From Klebsiella sp. RIT-PI-d (GTDB taxonomy: Bacteria; Pseudomonadota; Gammaproteobacteria; Enterobacterales; Enterobacteriaceae), in the NCBI RefSeq assembly GCF_001187865.1, contig NZ_LGIT01000009.1, positions 310,001-374,000 on the forward strand: a stretch of 64,000 nucleotides of DNA, given 5' to 3'. Both the position numbers and the translations under genes were made by a program. Positions 36,991 through 47,595 of this stretch are shown piece by piece. The notes beneath the pieces were generated by a model. That model was not told where the DNA came from and made no database searches. It worked only from the letters and a program-made list of their open reading frames with translations. The stretch's first letter is position 1. Every line of letters begins with the position of its first letter.

Positions 36991-38556
36991 ATGCTCGACA
37001 CTAATATGAAAACCCAGCTCAAAGCCTATCTTGAGAAGCTGACTAAACCTGTTGAGTTGATTGCCACGCTGGATGACAGCGCTAAATCGGCAGAAATCAA
37101 GGAATTGCTGGCTGAAATTTCGACCCTGTCAGATAACGTCTCTTATAAAGAAGACAATTCTCTGGCGGTGCGTAAACCTTCATTTTTAATTACTAACCCT
37201 GGCTCCAGCCATGGTCCGCGCTTTGCCGGATCGCCGCTGGGCCACGAGTTTACTTCGCTGGTACTGGCCCTGTTGTGGACCGGCGGACATCCGTCGAAAG
37301 AAGCACAGGCGCTACTGGAGCAGATCCGCGATCTGGACGGCGATTTTGAATTCGAAACGTATTATTCCCTTTCATGCCATAACTGCCCGGATGTCGTGCA
37401 GGCGCTGAACCTGATGGCGGTGCTGAATCCGCGCGTTAAGCACACCGCAATTGATGGCGGAACGTTCCAGAATGAAATCACCGATCGTAATGTGATGGGC
37501 GTTCCGGCAGTATTTGTTAACGGCAAAGAGTTTGGTCAGGGCCGTATGACGCTGGCTGAAATCGTCGCGAAAGTGGACAGCGGTGCTGAAAAGCGTGCTG
37601 CCGACGAACTGAATCAGCGCGATGCGTATGACGTGCTGATTGTTGGATCGGGTCCGGCAGGCGCGGCGGCGGCAGTCTATTCTGCCCGTAAAGGTATTCG
37701 TACCGGTCTGATGGGGGAGCGCTTCGGGGGGCAGGTACTGGATACCGTGGATATCGAAAACTATATCGCCGTGCCGAAAACCGAAGGTCAAAAACTGGCG
37801 GGCGCACTGAAGGCGCACGTTAACGACTATGCTGTTGACGTTATTGATACCCAGAGTGCCTCACGTCTGGTTCCTGCGGCGCAGGAAGGCGGTTTACATC
37901 AGATTGAAACAGCTTCAGGTGCTGTTCTGAAGGCGCGCAGCGTGATCATTGCGACCGGTGCCAAATGGCGCAACATGAACGTGCCGGGTGAAGATCAGTA
38001 TCGTACTAAGGGTGTAACCTATTGCCCGCACTGTGACGGCCCGCTGTTTAAAGGTAAGCGTGTTGCGGTCATCGGCGGCGGTAACTCCGGCGTCGAAGCA
38101 GCTATCGACCTTGCGGGTATTGTTGAGCACGTCACGCTGCTGGAATTTGCACCTGAGATGAAAGCCGACCAGGTTTTGCAGGATAAAGTCCGTAGCCTGA
38201 GCAACGTTGATATTATTCTCAATGCGCAAACGACCGAAGTAAAAGGCGACGGGGCTAAGCTGACCGGGCTGGAATACCGTGATCGGGTGAGCGGCGATGT
38301 TCATCACGTCGCGCTGGCCGGGATTTTCGTCCAGATCGGCCTGCTGCCGAATACCACCTGGCTGGAAGGCGCGATTGAGCGTAACCGGATGGGTGAAATC
38401 ATGATTGATGCGAAGTGTGAAACCAGTGTTAAAGGCGTGTTCGCCGCTGGTGACTGTACTACCGTCCCGTACAAGCAAATTATCATTGCGACCGGCGAAG
38501 GGGCAAAAGCGTCTCTCAGCGCGTTCGATTATCTGATCCGCACGAAAATTGCATAA
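36991..38556 (+). CDS. ahpF: Alkyl hydroperoxide reductase flavoprotein subunit AhpF
   Basis: A 521-residue FAD- and NADH-dependent disulfide reductase that recycles AhpC; same length as E. coli AhpF. The N-terminal tandem thioredoxin-like domain has the CHNC redox pair ([11 protein letters not shown]). The C-terminal thioredoxin-reductase part has the [20 protein letters not shown] loop, the YCPHCDGPL redox pair and [10 protein letters not shown] for NADH. The ATG at 36991 follows AGGAG; an upstream in-frame start would add a non-conserved leader. Confidence 0.97.
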   Translation: MLDTNMKTQLKAYLEKLTKPVELIATLDDSAKSAEIKELLAEISTLSDNVSYKEDNSLAVRKPSFLITNPGSSHGPRFAGSPLGHEFTSLVLALLWTGGHPSKEAQALLEQIRDLDGDFEFETYYSLSCHNCPDVVQALNLMAVLNPRVKHTAIDGGTFQNEITDRNVMGVPAVFVNGKEFGQGRMTLAEIVAKVDSGAEKRAADELNQRDAYDVLIVGSGPAGAAAAVYSARKGIRTGLMGERFGGQVLDTVDIENYIAVPKTEGQKLAGALKAHVNDYAVDVIDTQSASRLVPAAQEGGLHQIETASGAVLKARSVIIATGAKWRNMNVPGEDQYRTKGVTYCPHCDGPLFKGKRVAVIGGGNSGVEAAIDLAGIVEHVTLLEFAPEMKADQVLQDKVRSLSNVDIILNAQTTEVKGDGAKLTGLEYRDRVSGDVHHVALAGIFVQIGLLPNTTWLEGAIERNRMGEIMIDAKCETSVKGVFAAGDCTTVPYKQIIIATGEGAKASLSAFDYLIRTKIA

Positions 38557-38577
38557 TTCAAGACCTGCAATGTGAGT

Positions 38578-38602
38578 GGGCCACCTTCGGTGGCCCTTTT
38601 TT
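38578..38602 (+). terminator. ahpF terminator
   Basis: GGGCCACC, TTC, GGTGGCCC, then TTTTTT: a strong intrinsic terminator 21 bp after the ahpF stop, facing the convergent uspG. Confidence 0.92.
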
Positions 38603-38629
38603 ATGCTGGTAAAAGCATGTCTGTCGGCA

Positions 38630-39058
38630 CTAACGCACCACCAGCACGGGAAGATTGGTATGACGGATAACGCTTGAAGCATTAGAGCCCAGCAGATGGG
38701 TTGCCATTGAGGGACTGCGTGAACCAATCACGACGATATCGGCAGTTAACTCTTTAGCCAGCTCGTTTACCGCGTCACGCACGCTACCGGCGCGGACATG
38801 GATCTTAATACGCGAAGGATCGATGCTGAAATGTTCGACCATGGTTTTTAATCGGGTTTCAGCTTCCTGCCGCAAATGATCTTCGAAGCGGCGCAAATCG
38901 GAGGCAAAGCGTTCCATAGTCAGACTCGCAGAACCAGGGAGCACGTGCAGCAAATGAATAATCCCTTTTTGCTGCGCCAGAAATTCGGCATGACTGACAG
39001 CTTTGTCGCTGAGCGCCATTTCAAAGACATCAACCGGCATAATAATCGTGTTGTACAT
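38630..39058 (-). CDS. uspG: Universal stress protein UspG
   Basis: A 142-residue universal stress protein (UspFG class) with the nucleotide-binding G-x2-G-type end ([21 protein letters not shown]). Same length as E. coli UspG (UspF-like, autophosphorylating). It is a single gene convergent with ahpF. In E. coli ybdR follows on the other side; here it is absent. Confidence 0.95.
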   Translation of the reverse strand: MYNTIIMPVDVFEMALSDKAVSHAEFLAQQKGIIHLLHVLPGSASLTMERFASDLRRFEDHLRQEAETRLKTMVEHFSIDPSRIKIHVRAGSVRDAVNELAKELTADIVVIGSRSPSMATHLLGSNASSVIRHTNLPVLVVR

Positions 39059-39228
39059 ATCTGTTCCTCCTTGTGATCATTACTGATATCAAAGCATATT
39101 TTACCCGTCAATGATGTTTACAGGTTCGCAGAATTGTCGACTATTGCCGTCGAAGAGGTAAAGTTTTGTAGACGGAGAGAGGATGCATAAACATCCTCTG
39201 AAAAGCGCATGACGCTTAAGGCAGAAAG

Positions 39229-39639
39229 TTAGCGCTGATAATCACCGGCGGCTTCAGGCTGATAGAGAAGCTCCAGTACTTCCAGGTGGGTGGATGTGCC
39301 GCCGGGAAGTTCCCAGTGAATGGTGCTGCCAACTTCAAGACCCAATAATGCCGCGCCAACCGGGGCCAGCACAGAAAGCTGAGTACTGCTGTCGGTCATC
39401 TGCGTCGGAAAAACCAGCGTTCGCACGTGTTCCTCGCGGTTGGTCAGATCGCGGAATCTGACGGTACTGTTCATACTGACCACGTTATCTGGCAGTGATT
39501 CTGGTGGGCACATCTGCGCACGGTCCAGTTCGGCATTTAGCGCGTCGGCCACCGGCAGCGCGGCATAAGCCGGTTTTTCCAGCAGGCGATCAATACGCTC
39601 GGCATCAAATTCGTTAATGATTATCGCTGGTCTGGGCAT
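39229..39639 (-). CDS. rnk: Regulator of nucleoside diphosphate kinase Rnk
   Basis: A 136-residue GreA-like protein; E. coli Rnk has the same length. It binds RNA polymerase and affects nucleoside-diphosphate kinase levels. The N-terminal coiled coil is short ([14 protein letters not shown]...), and the C-terminal FKBP-like domain has [25 protein letters not shown] lies 6 nt before the ATG at 39639; the ORF is open 20 codons upstream into the leader hairpin region. Confidence 0.94.
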   Translation of the reverse strand: MPRPAIIINEFDAERIDRLLEKPAYAALPVADALNAELDRAQMCPPESLPDNVVSMNSTVRFRDLTNREEHVRTLVFPTQMTDSSTQLSVLAPVGAALLGLEVGSTIHWELPGGTSTHLEVLELLYQPEAAGDYQR

Positions 39640-39682
39640 TGTTGACTCCATGTTATTGTTGGCAGTGATGTACTGCAAAATC

Positions 39683-39715
39683 CAAAAGAAAACCCCCACC
39701 GTCAGAGGTGAGGGT
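39683..39715 (-). terminator. Attenuator-like hairpin in the rnk leader
   Basis: On the minus strand ACCCTCACC and GGTGGGGGT form a 9-bp stem with one mismatch and a 6-nt loop, followed by TTTTCTTTT, ending 44 bp before the rnk start. No minus-strand gene lies directly upstream, so it is most simply a leader attenuator; rnk leaders have been listed as candidate attenuators before. Confidence 0.7.
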
Positions 39716-39885
39716 TAGCTCTTCCCATCATACTGAGAGTTGGCCTGACTTTGAAGTGACATAGCCCACAGAAGTCAGTCGCTGTACGACGCATATTTTT
39801 TGCGATGCCCATCAAACTTCATCATTCTGAATTATGCTTTCAGGCACCGCTGCAGCGTGCAGCGCCCTGACATAGCGGAGATCCC

Positions 39886-40716
39886 ATGCGTGAATTTGAT
39901 AAACTGACTCTGAAAGATGGCAGCTATCTGTATTTTAAAGACTGGGGCAGCGGTCAGCCCGTCGTATTCAGCCACGGCTGGCCCCTTACTGCTGATGCCT
40001 TTGAAGATCAGATGCTATATCTGGCGTCAAAAGGATTTCGCGTGATTGCACATGACCGGCGCGGGCACGGCCGCTCGGCGCAGCCGTGGGACGGACATAA
40101 TATGGATCAGTATGCCGACGATCTTGCCGAACTGATTACGCATCTGGATCTGCGGGACGCGGTGCTGGTAGGACACTCGACCGGCGGCGGTGAAGTGGCG
40201 CGTTACATTGGTCGTCACGGCACGAAACGGGTGGCAAAAGCGGTGCTGATTGGCGCGGTAACGCCAGTGATGATCAAAAGTGAGGCCAATCCGGACGGCG
40301 TAGAAAAAGCCGTATTTGACGGGATCCGTGAAGGCGTGATTAACGACCGCGCGGCGTTCTTCTACGAACTCACCAAAGCCTTTTATGGCTATAATCGCTT
40401 TGGCAATAAAGAGTCGAAAGAGGTGCGTCGAAGCTTTGTGCGCCAGGGATTACAGGGATCGATAAAAGCGCTGTATGACTGTGTGGCTGCTTTTTCGGAA
40501 ACGGATTTTCATCAGGATCTGCAGAAAATGACGATTCCGACGTTGGTTATTCATGGTGATGACGACCAGATCGTTCCGTTTGAAACCTGCGGCAAAGCGG
40601 CGGCGGAACAGCTGCCGGATGGCAGGTTAAAGGTTTACAAGGGCGGCTCACATGGGATTTGTACGACCCATAAACATGAGATTAATGTCGATTTGCTGAC
40701 CTTTATTCAGGGATAA
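39886..40716 (+). CDS. Alpha/beta hydrolase, non-haem chloroperoxidase/arylesterase type
   Basis: A 276-residue alpha/beta hydrolase close to the cofactor-free haloperoxidase/arylesterase group. The triad is visible: Ser98 in GHSTGG, Asp227 in GDDDQIVP and His256 in GSHGI; the oxyanion hole is in HGWPL. No signal peptide, so it is cytosolic. GGAG lies 5 nt before the ATG. It is encoded alone, followed by the AraC-family ypdC in the same direction. Natural substrate unknown; bromoperoxidase activity of such enzymes is a side reaction. Confidence 0.85.
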   Translation: MREFDKLTLKDGSYLYFKDWGSGQPVVFSHGWPLTADAFEDQMLYLASKGFRVIAHDRRGHGRSAQPWDGHNMDQYADDLAELITHLDLRDAVLVGHSTGGGEVARYIGRHGTKRVAKAVLIGAVTPVMIKSEANPDGVEKAVFDGIREGVINDRAAFFYELTKAFYGYNRFGNKESKEVRRSFVRQGLQGSIKALYDCVAAFSETDFHQDLQKMTIPTLVIHGDDDQIVPFETCGKAAAEQLPDGRLKVYKGGSHGICTTHKHEINVDLLTFIQG

Positions 40717-40809
40717 TTTTACCGCCCGGCGTCAGGATGTGACCGTCGGGCTAACACCGTTCGCATTTCAGGGTAAGATAGGGCATCTGCTTATCACGGA
40801 CTGCCCTCT

Positions 40810-41664
40810 ATGCCTGCGCCTGCGCTTCCTGCCGATCAACAATTTTTTGCCGATCTCCTTAGTGGGCTGGTGCTCAATCCGCAGCATTTGGGCCGCGTAT
40901 GGTTTGCCAGCGCGCAAAAAACAGCTCATGCGGGAGAGCTGTGCATTGATTTTCCGCGTCTGGAAGTGGTGCTGCGCGGCGAGTATGGGAATCGACTCTC
41001 CCCGGACCAGCGGCATATTAGTCAGGGTGAAATGTTGTATATCCCGCCCCGCGCGGCCAATGCACCGCAGTTTGATAAGCCGGTGATGGTCTTAAGCCTG
41101 GTATTTGCCACCGCGTGGCTGGGGCTGACTTTTTATGATTATCGCCGCGGCAATACGGCGGTGCCGCTGCGCAAAATCGAATTACCGCATCTGCAACGCG
41201 GGGAGGGCGAAGCTATTCTGACCGCGCTGACGCTGCTGAGCCGTTCTCCGCAGGATCAGGATATTATTCAGCCGCTCACCCTGAGCCTGCTACATCTGTG
41301 CCGTAAAGTGGTTAATGCTGAGCCGGATCGAACGCAATCGCGTCCGGCCTTTCTGTATCAAAGTATTTGTCGCTGGTTACAGGATAACTACGCTGAACCC
41401 CTGACGCGGATGAGCGTGGCGCGTTTTTTCAATATTACGCCGAACCACCTTTCGCGGCTGTTCAGTGAACAGGGCACCATGAGCTTCGTTGATTATCTGC
41501 GCTGGGTAAGAATGGCGAAAGCGCGCATCATGTTGCAAAAATACCAGTTTACCATCGCAGACGTTGCGCGGCGCTGCGGCTACCCGGACAGCGACTATTT
41601 TTGCCGACTCTTCCGACGCCAGTTTGGCCTGACGCCGGGAGAGTATCACGCCCGTTTTCAGTAA
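40810..41664 (+). CDS. ypdC: AraC-family regulator YpdC
   Basis: A 284-residue AraC/XylS-family protein with an N-terminal cupin-like sensing part (GEMLYIPPRAAN) and a C-terminal double helix-turn-helix (MSVARFFNITPNHLSRLFSEQ; IADVARRCGYPDSDYFCRLFRR). E. coli YpdC is ~285 residues and is encoded next to the same fry/ypdEF operon, which converges on it here. It probably regulates that operon or the adjacent hydrolase. No strong ribosome binding site precedes the ATG. Confidence 0.8.
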   Translation: MPAPALPADQQFFADLLSGLVLNPQHLGRVWFASAQKTAHAGELCIDFPRLEVVLRGEYGNRLSPDQRHISQGEMLYIPPRAANAPQFDKPVMVLSLVFATAWLGLTFYDYRRGNTAVPLRKIELPHLQRGEGEAILTALTLLSRSPQDQDIIQPLTLSLLHLCRKVVNAEPDRTQSRPAFLYQSICRWLQDNYAEPLTRMSVARFFNITPNHLSRLFSEQGTMSFVDYLRWVRMAKARIMLQKYQFTIADVARRCGYPDSDYFCRLFRRQFGLTPGEYHARFQ

Positions 41665-41667
41665 CGA

Positions 41668-44163
41668 TCAGAACGTTATTTCTGTAGTAAGAAGATCCAG
41701 AATGGTCTGTGCGTCCCGGGCAGAAAACAGGGTTTCACGAAACCCTTTGTTAACCAGCTTGCGTGCCAGCTGAGAGAACACTTTGACGTGATTGATCGCC
41801 TCCTGTTCGCCCAGCGTCAGCATGATCACCAGTTCTACGTCGCCCATCTCCGATTCCCAGCTGACGGGCGCAGAAAGGCGGGCAATACTGATGCTGGAAT
41901 GGCGGACCCACGCCGATTTCGTATGCGGTATGGCCACGCCAAACCCGACACCGGTGGTCACAATCTCCTCGCGCTGCCAGATATCCTCCTCAAGCTCAAT
42001 GGGATGGTCAGTACGTCCGTTAACGGCCAGATTGCCGCACAGATACTGGATAACCTGCTCCTTGCGGGTAAGGTTTTCCACAAAACAGATATTTTCCAGC
42101 GCCAGTAGCGGACGCGCATCCTCTTCGGGGGTAAAATCGTTAAGCAGTTTTTCGATATCTTCAGGACTGCGACAGTCGCAGGCATTCTCGGCCAGTGTGC
42201 GACAGGCCTGGCTATCGAGCTGGCGCAGCAGACTTTTGATGGCCGGAATGCGCGGGCCACTCATACTGAGTTCATCCAGCCCCATCCCCAGCAGCAGCGG
42301 CAAATAGCGTGCTTCACCGCCCAGCTCGCCGCAGATGCCAACCCATTTCCCGTGGCGATGGGCGACGTCAATAATCTGGTGCAGCATTCGCAGGAACGAA
42401 GGGGCGATCGGATTATACAGCGGCGAGACGCGCGGATTATTACGATCGACCGCGTACAAATACTGCGTCATGTCGTTGGAGCCAATACTGAAGAAATCTA
42501 TTTCTTCACAGAAATGGTCGATGATGTAACACACCGAGGGCACTTCAACCATAATCCCCAGCGGCAGAGTAGTGGCGTAGCGCAACCCCTGAGCCTGAAG
42601 CTCGCTGCGTACCCGCGCCAGTTCCTGTTTGACCCACAAAATTTGATCCAGACTGTGTACCATCGGGATCATCAGCAGCGCATTGCCGAACGCGCCGGCG
42701 CGTAAAATAGCCCGCAGCTGCGTACGAAACAGATCGGCGAATTCGGCATAAATGCGCACCGCCCGATAGCCAAGGAACGGATTTTCCTCCCGGGGAATAT
42801 TCAGCCAGGGCAGGGGTTTATCGCCGCCAATATCCATGGTGCGAAAAATAACCGGTTTTTCCCCGGCGGCCAGCAACACGTGCTGATACGCCTCAAACTG
42901 CTCCTGCTCATCGGGGGCCTGCTCCCGGTCCATATAGAGCATTTCGCTGCGAAACAGTCCCACCCCTTCAGCCCCGTGGGCAAAGGCTCCCGGGGCTTCC
43001 AGCGCGCTGCCAATATTGGCCGCCACTTCAAGCGGTTTACCGTCCAGCGAACGCGCGGGCAACGCGGCGGCCTGCGCCTGCTGTCGGGCCTGTTTATCGG
43101 CCAGCTGACGGGCAATAGTGTAATATTCTTTGACTGCCGTATCGGGAGAGATAACCAGCACGCCGCATTGACCATCAAGTACAGCCTCGCGCTGCGCCAG
43201 CGGAGTAAGTTGCGCCACGCTGATCCCGCTCAGTACCGGCACTGACGCGGCGCGGGCAAGGATCAGGGTATGTGATGTGCGGCCGGTTTTTTCCAGCACC
43301 ATGCCGCTGAGTTGCCGCAGGTCGAGACTGAGAAACTGACTCGGCGTGAGATCTTCGGCAATCAGCAAGGTCGGCTGCGTTAGCGTACGGGTCATATTTT
43401 TACGTAGATCGGGCCAGGTGATATGCAGCAGTTGCTCGCTAATGTCGCGGATATCACTCACCCGTTCGCGTAAATATTCACTGCTTGAGGAAGAGAGTTT
43501 TGCGCTTATTTGCTCCATATTGATGATGATAGCGGCTGCCAGGCCGGACTTACTTTCCCGCATCAGGCGGCGAATATTATCGGCAAACTCATCGTCCTGA
43601 ATTAATGAAAGATGCGCACTGACGATAGCTTTACTCTCACCAGTCAGCACCTGAAGCTGCTGGTTAAACTGCTCGGCAAGCGCCGCGAGGCTGTGCTCCA
43701 GCCGGGTATTGTCTTCCGGGCTGGCGGCAATAGCGCGATAGCGATCGAGGTCATCCCTGTGCCAGAGCGTCAGGGTGCCGCTGCCGATACCGCTTGCCAG
43801 TACGTGACCGGAAAGCAGGTCGGGATGTAATCGTGCGAGCGAGCGAGGCAGAGGCTGAGCCGTTGGATCGACGGTTATCGGCTGCTCGCTGTCGCTGTCA
43901 ATAAACCGGTGCTCAAGGTAATTTTCCAGCGCCCGGCGCGCCTGTTCTTCATCGCTGCCGGTGATTTCAAGGCTGCAACTGTCATTAAACAGCGTACCGG
44001 TGCCGATCAGCGCCAGAGAGCTTTTCGCATCTGCCTGGCTATTCAGTCGGTGATTAATAAGTCTGATGTCACTTTGCCACTGGCTACACTGTTCTTTCAG
44101 TTCCCAGGCCGGGCGAGCATGCAGACCGTTTGGCAGCGGGCAGAGAAACGGAATAGTTAACAT
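41668..44163 (-). CDS. fryA: PTS multiphosphoryl transfer protein FryA (HPr-EI-EIIA)
   Basis: An 831-residue fusion, same length as E. coli FryA. Domains in order: HPr-like (NGLHARPA, His15), enzyme I-like (GRTSHTLILARA, His298; C-terminal PEP site with WVGICGELGG), and a fructose-type EIIA (GVAIPHTK, His ~747). It moves phosphate from PEP to FryB/FryC without the general PTS proteins. AGGAG precedes the ATG at 44163; five codons upstream the ORF is open without support. Last gene of the fryB-fryC-ypdF-ypdE-fryA operon. Confidence 0.93.
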   Translation of the reverse strand: MLTIPFLCPLPNGLHARPAWELKEQCSQWQSDIRLINHRLNSQADAKSSLALIGTGTLFNDSCSLEITGSDEEQARRALENYLEHRFIDSDSEQPITVDPTAQPLPRSLARLHPDLLSGHVLASGIGSGTLTLWHRDDLDRYRAIAASPEDNTRLEHSLAALAEQFNQQLQVLTGESKAIVSAHLSLIQDDEFADNIRRLMRESKSGLAAAIIINMEQISAKLSSSSSEYLRERVSDIRDISEQLLHITWPDLRKNMTRTLTQPTLLIAEDLTPSQFLSLDLRQLSGMVLEKTGRTSHTLILARAASVPVLSGISVAQLTPLAQREAVLDGQCGVLVISPDTAVKEYYTIARQLADKQARQQAQAAALPARSLDGKPLEVAANIGSALEAPGAFAHGAEGVGLFRSEMLYMDREQAPDEQEQFEAYQHVLLAAGEKPVIFRTMDIGGDKPLPWLNIPREENPFLGYRAVRIYAEFADLFRTQLRAILRAGAFGNALLMIPMVHSLDQILWVKQELARVRSELQAQGLRYATTLPLGIMVEVPSVCYIIDHFCEEIDFFSIGSNDMTQYLYAVDRNNPRVSPLYNPIAPSFLRMLHQIIDVAHRHGKWVGICGELGGEARYLPLLLGMGLDELSMSGPRIPAIKSLLRQLDSQACRTLAENACDCRSPEDIEKLLNDFTPEEDARPLLALENICFVENLTRKEQVIQYLCGNLAVNGRTDHPIELEEDIWQREEIVTTGVGFGVAIPHTKSAWVRHSSISIARLSAPVSWESEMGDVELVIMLTLGEQEAINHVKVFSQLARKLVNKGFRETLFSARDAQTILDLLTTEITF

Positions 44164-44185
44164 AACGGCTCCTGTCAACGCAGAA

Positions 44186-45226
44186 TCAGCATCTGAAATC
44201 CGTCAGATGCGCTACGGTTTCGGCATTAGTATGGGTGAGTATCGCCACCAGAAGCTGGTGGGTAAGCGCAATATCATGCGCATCGGCAATGGATGCCGCG
44301 CAGTGACCGTGGCGGGTGGGGGGACCAATAACCACCGTCGGCACGCCGGTGCCGCTAAGGTGTATTTCACCGCCGTCGGTGCCGCCGTTGCTGAACATAT
44401 CCAGCTGGAGAGGGATTTGATTGCTGGCGGCAATGCTCTCTATCCAGGCAGTCAGTTTGGGCGGGGCCATCATTGATTTATCGTGGCAAACCAGCATTGG
44501 ACCCGCGCCCGTTTGCCGGTGGTTATCACGACCATAGTCAAAGTTTTGCGCCCAGCAGGCGGTATCAAGCACGATCGCCAGATCGGGGTTAATTTTGCGC
44601 GTTGCGGTTTGCCCGCCGCGCAGCCCCACTTCTTCGCTGGAGCTGGCCACCAGCCAGACTTCGGCTGCCAGCGGCGTCTGGTGAAGCTCACGTAACAGCG
44701 TGAGGATCAGGTAGCAGCCGAGCCTGTCGTCAAACGCCTTACCCATTAGCTGCTGGTGCGGCAACTGCGTAAACGGGGTGGCAAAGGTGACGCGGTCGCC
44801 GGGTGCAATACCGGTGCTTTCTACCGCCTCAGCACTACGCGCCCCGATATCGACGCGCAATTTTGTTACCTCACTGCCGTGGCGCTCACCGTCCAGCAGG
44901 CCGCTGATTTTGTTACCGTCACGGGTGGTTATCCGTACCGTCTGCAGTTCGCGCGCCGCCATGCGCACATTGCCGACCGGCAGGACGTCGATCGCACCGG
45001 ACTGGGCGATGCTGCGCACGATAAAACCTACTTCATCCATGTGCGCACAGACCATCACCTTTGGCCCGTGGCTTTCATTGAGGCGGATAAGAACAGAACC
45101 AAGGCCGTCAAACAGTACTGGTTTTTGATAGCGATCGGCCCACGCCAGCATAATCTGGCGCACTTCCTGTTCGGCGGCGGCAATGGCATCCGCTTCGCTT
45201 AACGCCTTCAGTAACGTTACATCCAT
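44186..45226 (-). CDS. ypdE: Aminopeptidase YpdE (M42 family)
   Basis: A 346-residue M42-family metallo-aminopeptidase. Metal ligands are visible in [33 protein letters not shown] and the C-terminal RHGHCAAS. E. coli YpdE (345 residues) removes several N-terminal residues and works after YpdF. The start, with GGAGA upstream, overlaps the ypdF end by 10 bp. Confidence 0.93.
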   Translation of the reverse strand: MDVTLLKALSEADAIAAAEQEVRQIMLAWADRYQKPVLFDGLGSVLIRLNESHGPKVMVCAHMDEVGFIVRSIAQSGAIDVLPVGNVRMAARELQTVRITTRDGNKISGLLDGERHGSEVTKLRVDIGARSAEAVESTGIAPGDRVTFATPFTQLPHQQLMGKAFDDRLGCYLILTLLRELHQTPLAAEVWLVASSSEEVGLRGGQTATRKINPDLAIVLDTACWAQNFDYGRDNHRQTGAGPMLVCHDKSMMAPPKLTAWIESIAASNQIPLQLDMFSNGGTDGGEIHLSGTGVPTVVIGPPTRHGHCAASIADAHDIALTHQLLVAILTHTNAETVAHLTDFRC

Positions 45227-46311
45227 GACGTCTCTCCGGTGGTCAATAGCGTTTTGGGCAGGGTATACAACACCTCGGCACCGGCGGCAGTGACCAGCAC
45301 CACATCCTCTATGCGTACGCCACCCCGGCCTTCAAGATAAATTCCCGGCTCGACGGTCAGCAACATGCCGGGCTGTAAGCGAGTGGTGTCGGTGGGTGAG
45401 AAGCGCGGATTTTCATGGACCTCAATGCCGATCGCATGACCGGTGTTATGGCCAAAATAGTCACCATAACCGGCGCGGTGGATCATATGGCGGGCGACGG
45501 CGTCGACCTCACAGCAGGGTACGCCGGGGCGGACGGCGGCGATGGCCGCCAGTTGCGCGGCCAGCACAGTCTGGTAGACGGACCAGAGCGGGTGTTTTTC
45601 AGGGGCGGGATAGTGACCCGCCACCAGAAATGTACGGGTCATATCCGAACAATATCCCTGGTACCGGGCACCAAAATCCAGCGTGACCAGCTCGCCTGCC
45701 ACAATGATCTTCTCTGAGGCTTTAGCGTGAGGCAGCGCACCGCGCGGGCCGCTGGCAACAATAGTATCGAAGGCGGGCTTCTGTGCGCCCTGTTGTTTCA
45801 TAAACCACTCCAGCTCTGCGGCGACGTCACTTTCGCGCATTCCCGGCGTAATAAAGCCGCGAATATGTTCCGCGCTCAGATCGGCAATGCGGCAGGCCTG
45901 ACGTATTATCGCAATTTCCGCTGGCGTTTTGATTTGCCGCAGCCCATCGAGTGAAATGGCCTTCAGTGTTGCATTGAGGTGCTTGTTCCACTCGCAGCCG
46001 GTTTGCCAGCTGACCTGCTGCCCCTCAAAACCGAGATGCTGAAGCTGTTCACTGGCCATCAGCGTATTAACGATCGCAGGCATCGTATTCTGGTCATTCA
46101 TCAGATGCAGTTGATAGCCGCGGGTATTTTCAGCTACCTGAGCGTAGTAGCGAAAATCCACCATGATATGCGCTGTCTGACGGGTGACTAGCACATAACC
46201 CGCGCTACTGGCGAAACCGAAATGCGGCTGCTTATTTTGCCGGGATGAAATCAGTACCGCATCGAGATGCTGCTCTTCAAGCCAGAGACGCAGCGTGGCA
46301 AGGCATGTCAT
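45217..46311 (-). CDS. ypdF: Aminopeptidase YpdF (M24B, methionine/proline type)
   Basis: A 364-residue M24B peptidase (pita-bread fold). Metal ligands lie in [33 protein letters not shown] and [11 protein letters not shown]. coli YpdF (361 residues) releases N-terminal Met before Ala, Pro or Ser and Xaa-Pro residues. AAGGAG precedes the ATG. It lies 18 bp after fryC. Confidence 0.93.
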   Translation of the reverse strand: MTCLATLRLWLEEQHLDAVLISSRQNKQPHFGFASSAGYVLVTRQTAHIMVDFRYYAQVAENTRGYQLHLMNDQNTMPAIVNTLMASEQLQHLGFEGQQVSWQTGCEWNKHLNATLKAISLDGLRQIKTPAEIAIIRQACRIADLSAEHIRGFITPGMRESDVAAELEWFMKQQGAQKPAFDTIVASGPRGALPHAKASEKIIVAGELVTLDFGARYQGYCSDMTRTFLVAGHYPAPEKHPLWSVYQTVLAAQLAAIAAVRPGVPCCEVDAVARHMIHRAGYGDYFGHNTGHAIGIEVHENPRFSPTDTTRLQPGMLLTVEPGIYLEGRGGVRIEDVVLVTAAGAEVLYTLPKTLLTTGETSWM

Positions 46312-46329
46312 CAGGTATCTCCTTGATCC

Positions 46330-47574
46330 TTATAGCGAGTCGAGCAGTAGCTTGCCTCTGCGGTAAAGCATATTGCGCAGAAAAATCGCCATCAAAGCGG
46401 TGATCAACGCGCCCAGCACAATCCCGAACATATACATGCCGAGGTTGGTTACCAGCGGCCATGCCCAGATGGCCGATTCCGGGAACCACTGCACGGCACC
46501 GAGCCATACTGCGGTCGTTGAGCCGACAATAGCGCCGGTCATATAAGCCGGGATAGCGGTTATCGGGCTTTCCAGCGCAAAGGGGATCGCGCCTTCACTG
46601 ATCCCCATAAAAGCGAGGAACATGGCGGTCTTACCCTGCGGATACAGCTGTGGGCTGAACAACCGTTTGCCGGTTAAGCGACGGTCAAGAAGCGTTGCCA
46701 GACCAAGGCCAATCGGTGGGATCACGATGGCGATTGAGCGCGCCGTGACGGGCAATACGTGGTCGGTGGTGAAGCTAAAGGCCACAAACCCTGCCGCTTT
46801 GTTAATCGGGCCGCCAAGGTCAATCGCCGTCGCTGCGGCAATGCCACCGGCATACATCAGTACGCCTTTATCACCCGCAGCGGTGAGCAGGGTACGAATG
46901 CCGCCGTTGATCCAGCCGCCAAACGGTGTAATAACGTAATACATCGCCAGCATGACAAAAATGGCGGAGATAATCGGCAGTAAGAAAGTGGTTTTAAATG
47001 CCAGCAGAAAGTCCGGAAGCTGAATTTTCTGGTTCATCCACTTGACGAAATAACCCGCCGCAATCGAGATGATTAGCGCGCCAATAAACGTCGACGGTAC
47101 CGGAGCCGTGGTGACCCACTGGAGCGAGCTGGGATCAAAATTAAGCAGTTGTGTCGGCTGCGTGGACATCAGGCCGCCGATGAAACCTGCCGGGAAAGCC
47201 AGCTTGCCGCCAATAGAGTTGGCAACAAAGGCGGCAAACATCGGGATCGCAAAGCCAAACAGCACGCCGCCGAAAGACTGTGACAGCCAGGCAAACTTCA
47301 ATAACGAGAGGTCGAAACCGGTAAATTTGCCCGAGTTAAGTGCATCCAGAATTCCGGTATCGGCCGGGATATGGAGCCAGCTGTAGGCGATCAGTTGTGA
47401 AAAGGCGAGGATCACTCCACCCATAATCAGGGTTGGAACCATCCGTGAAATACCTGACATTACATGCTGCGGCAACTCACCCCAGAAGCCAGTGCGGGTG
47501 GCCGATGCGTTTTTAACCGCCGTGGCCCCGGACGCGCCGGGACCCTCGGTGGCACTGCGTTTTTTAATGGCCAT
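46330..47574 (-). CDS. fryC: Fructose-like PTS EIIC component FryC
   Basis: A 414-residue membrane component of a fructose-type PTS permease, about ten hydrophobic segments. Landmarks are SFGGVLFGFAIPMFAAFVANSIGG and the GISEGAIPFA motif, characteristic of EIIC-Fru. E. coli FryC has 415 residues. The true sugar is not known. The next gene upstream encodes the EIIB. Confidence 0.92.
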   Translation of the reverse strand: MAIKKRSATEGPGASGATAVKNASATRTGFWGELPQHVMSGISRMVPTLIMGGVILAFSQLIAYSWLHIPADTGILDALNSGKFTGFDLSLLKFAWLSQSFGGVLFGFAIPMFAAFVANSIGGKLAFPAGFIGGLMSTQPTQLLNFDPSSLQWVTTAPVPSTFIGALIISIAAGYFVKWMNQKIQLPDFLLAFKTTFLLPIISAIFVMLAMYYVITPFGGWINGGIRTLLTAAGDKGVLMYAGGIAAATAIDLGGPINKAAGFVAFSFTTDHVLPVTARSIAIVIPPIGLGLATLLDRRLTGKRLFSPQLYPQGKTAMFLAFMGISEGAIPFALESPITAIPAYMTGAIVGSTTAVWLGAVQWFPESAIWAWPLVTNLGMYMFGIVLGALITALMAIFLRNMLYRRGKLLLDSL

Positions 47575-47595
47575 AAGCGGTATCCCTGGAACGTT

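Noticed and set aside
37915-38727. 270-codon minus-strand ORF across ahpF
   Set aside because: Antisense to the well-conserved ahpF; long only because of that gene's codon bias.
41792-42307. 171-codon plus-strand ORF inside fryA
   Set aside because: Antisense to fryA; serine-rich composition typical of a shadow frame.
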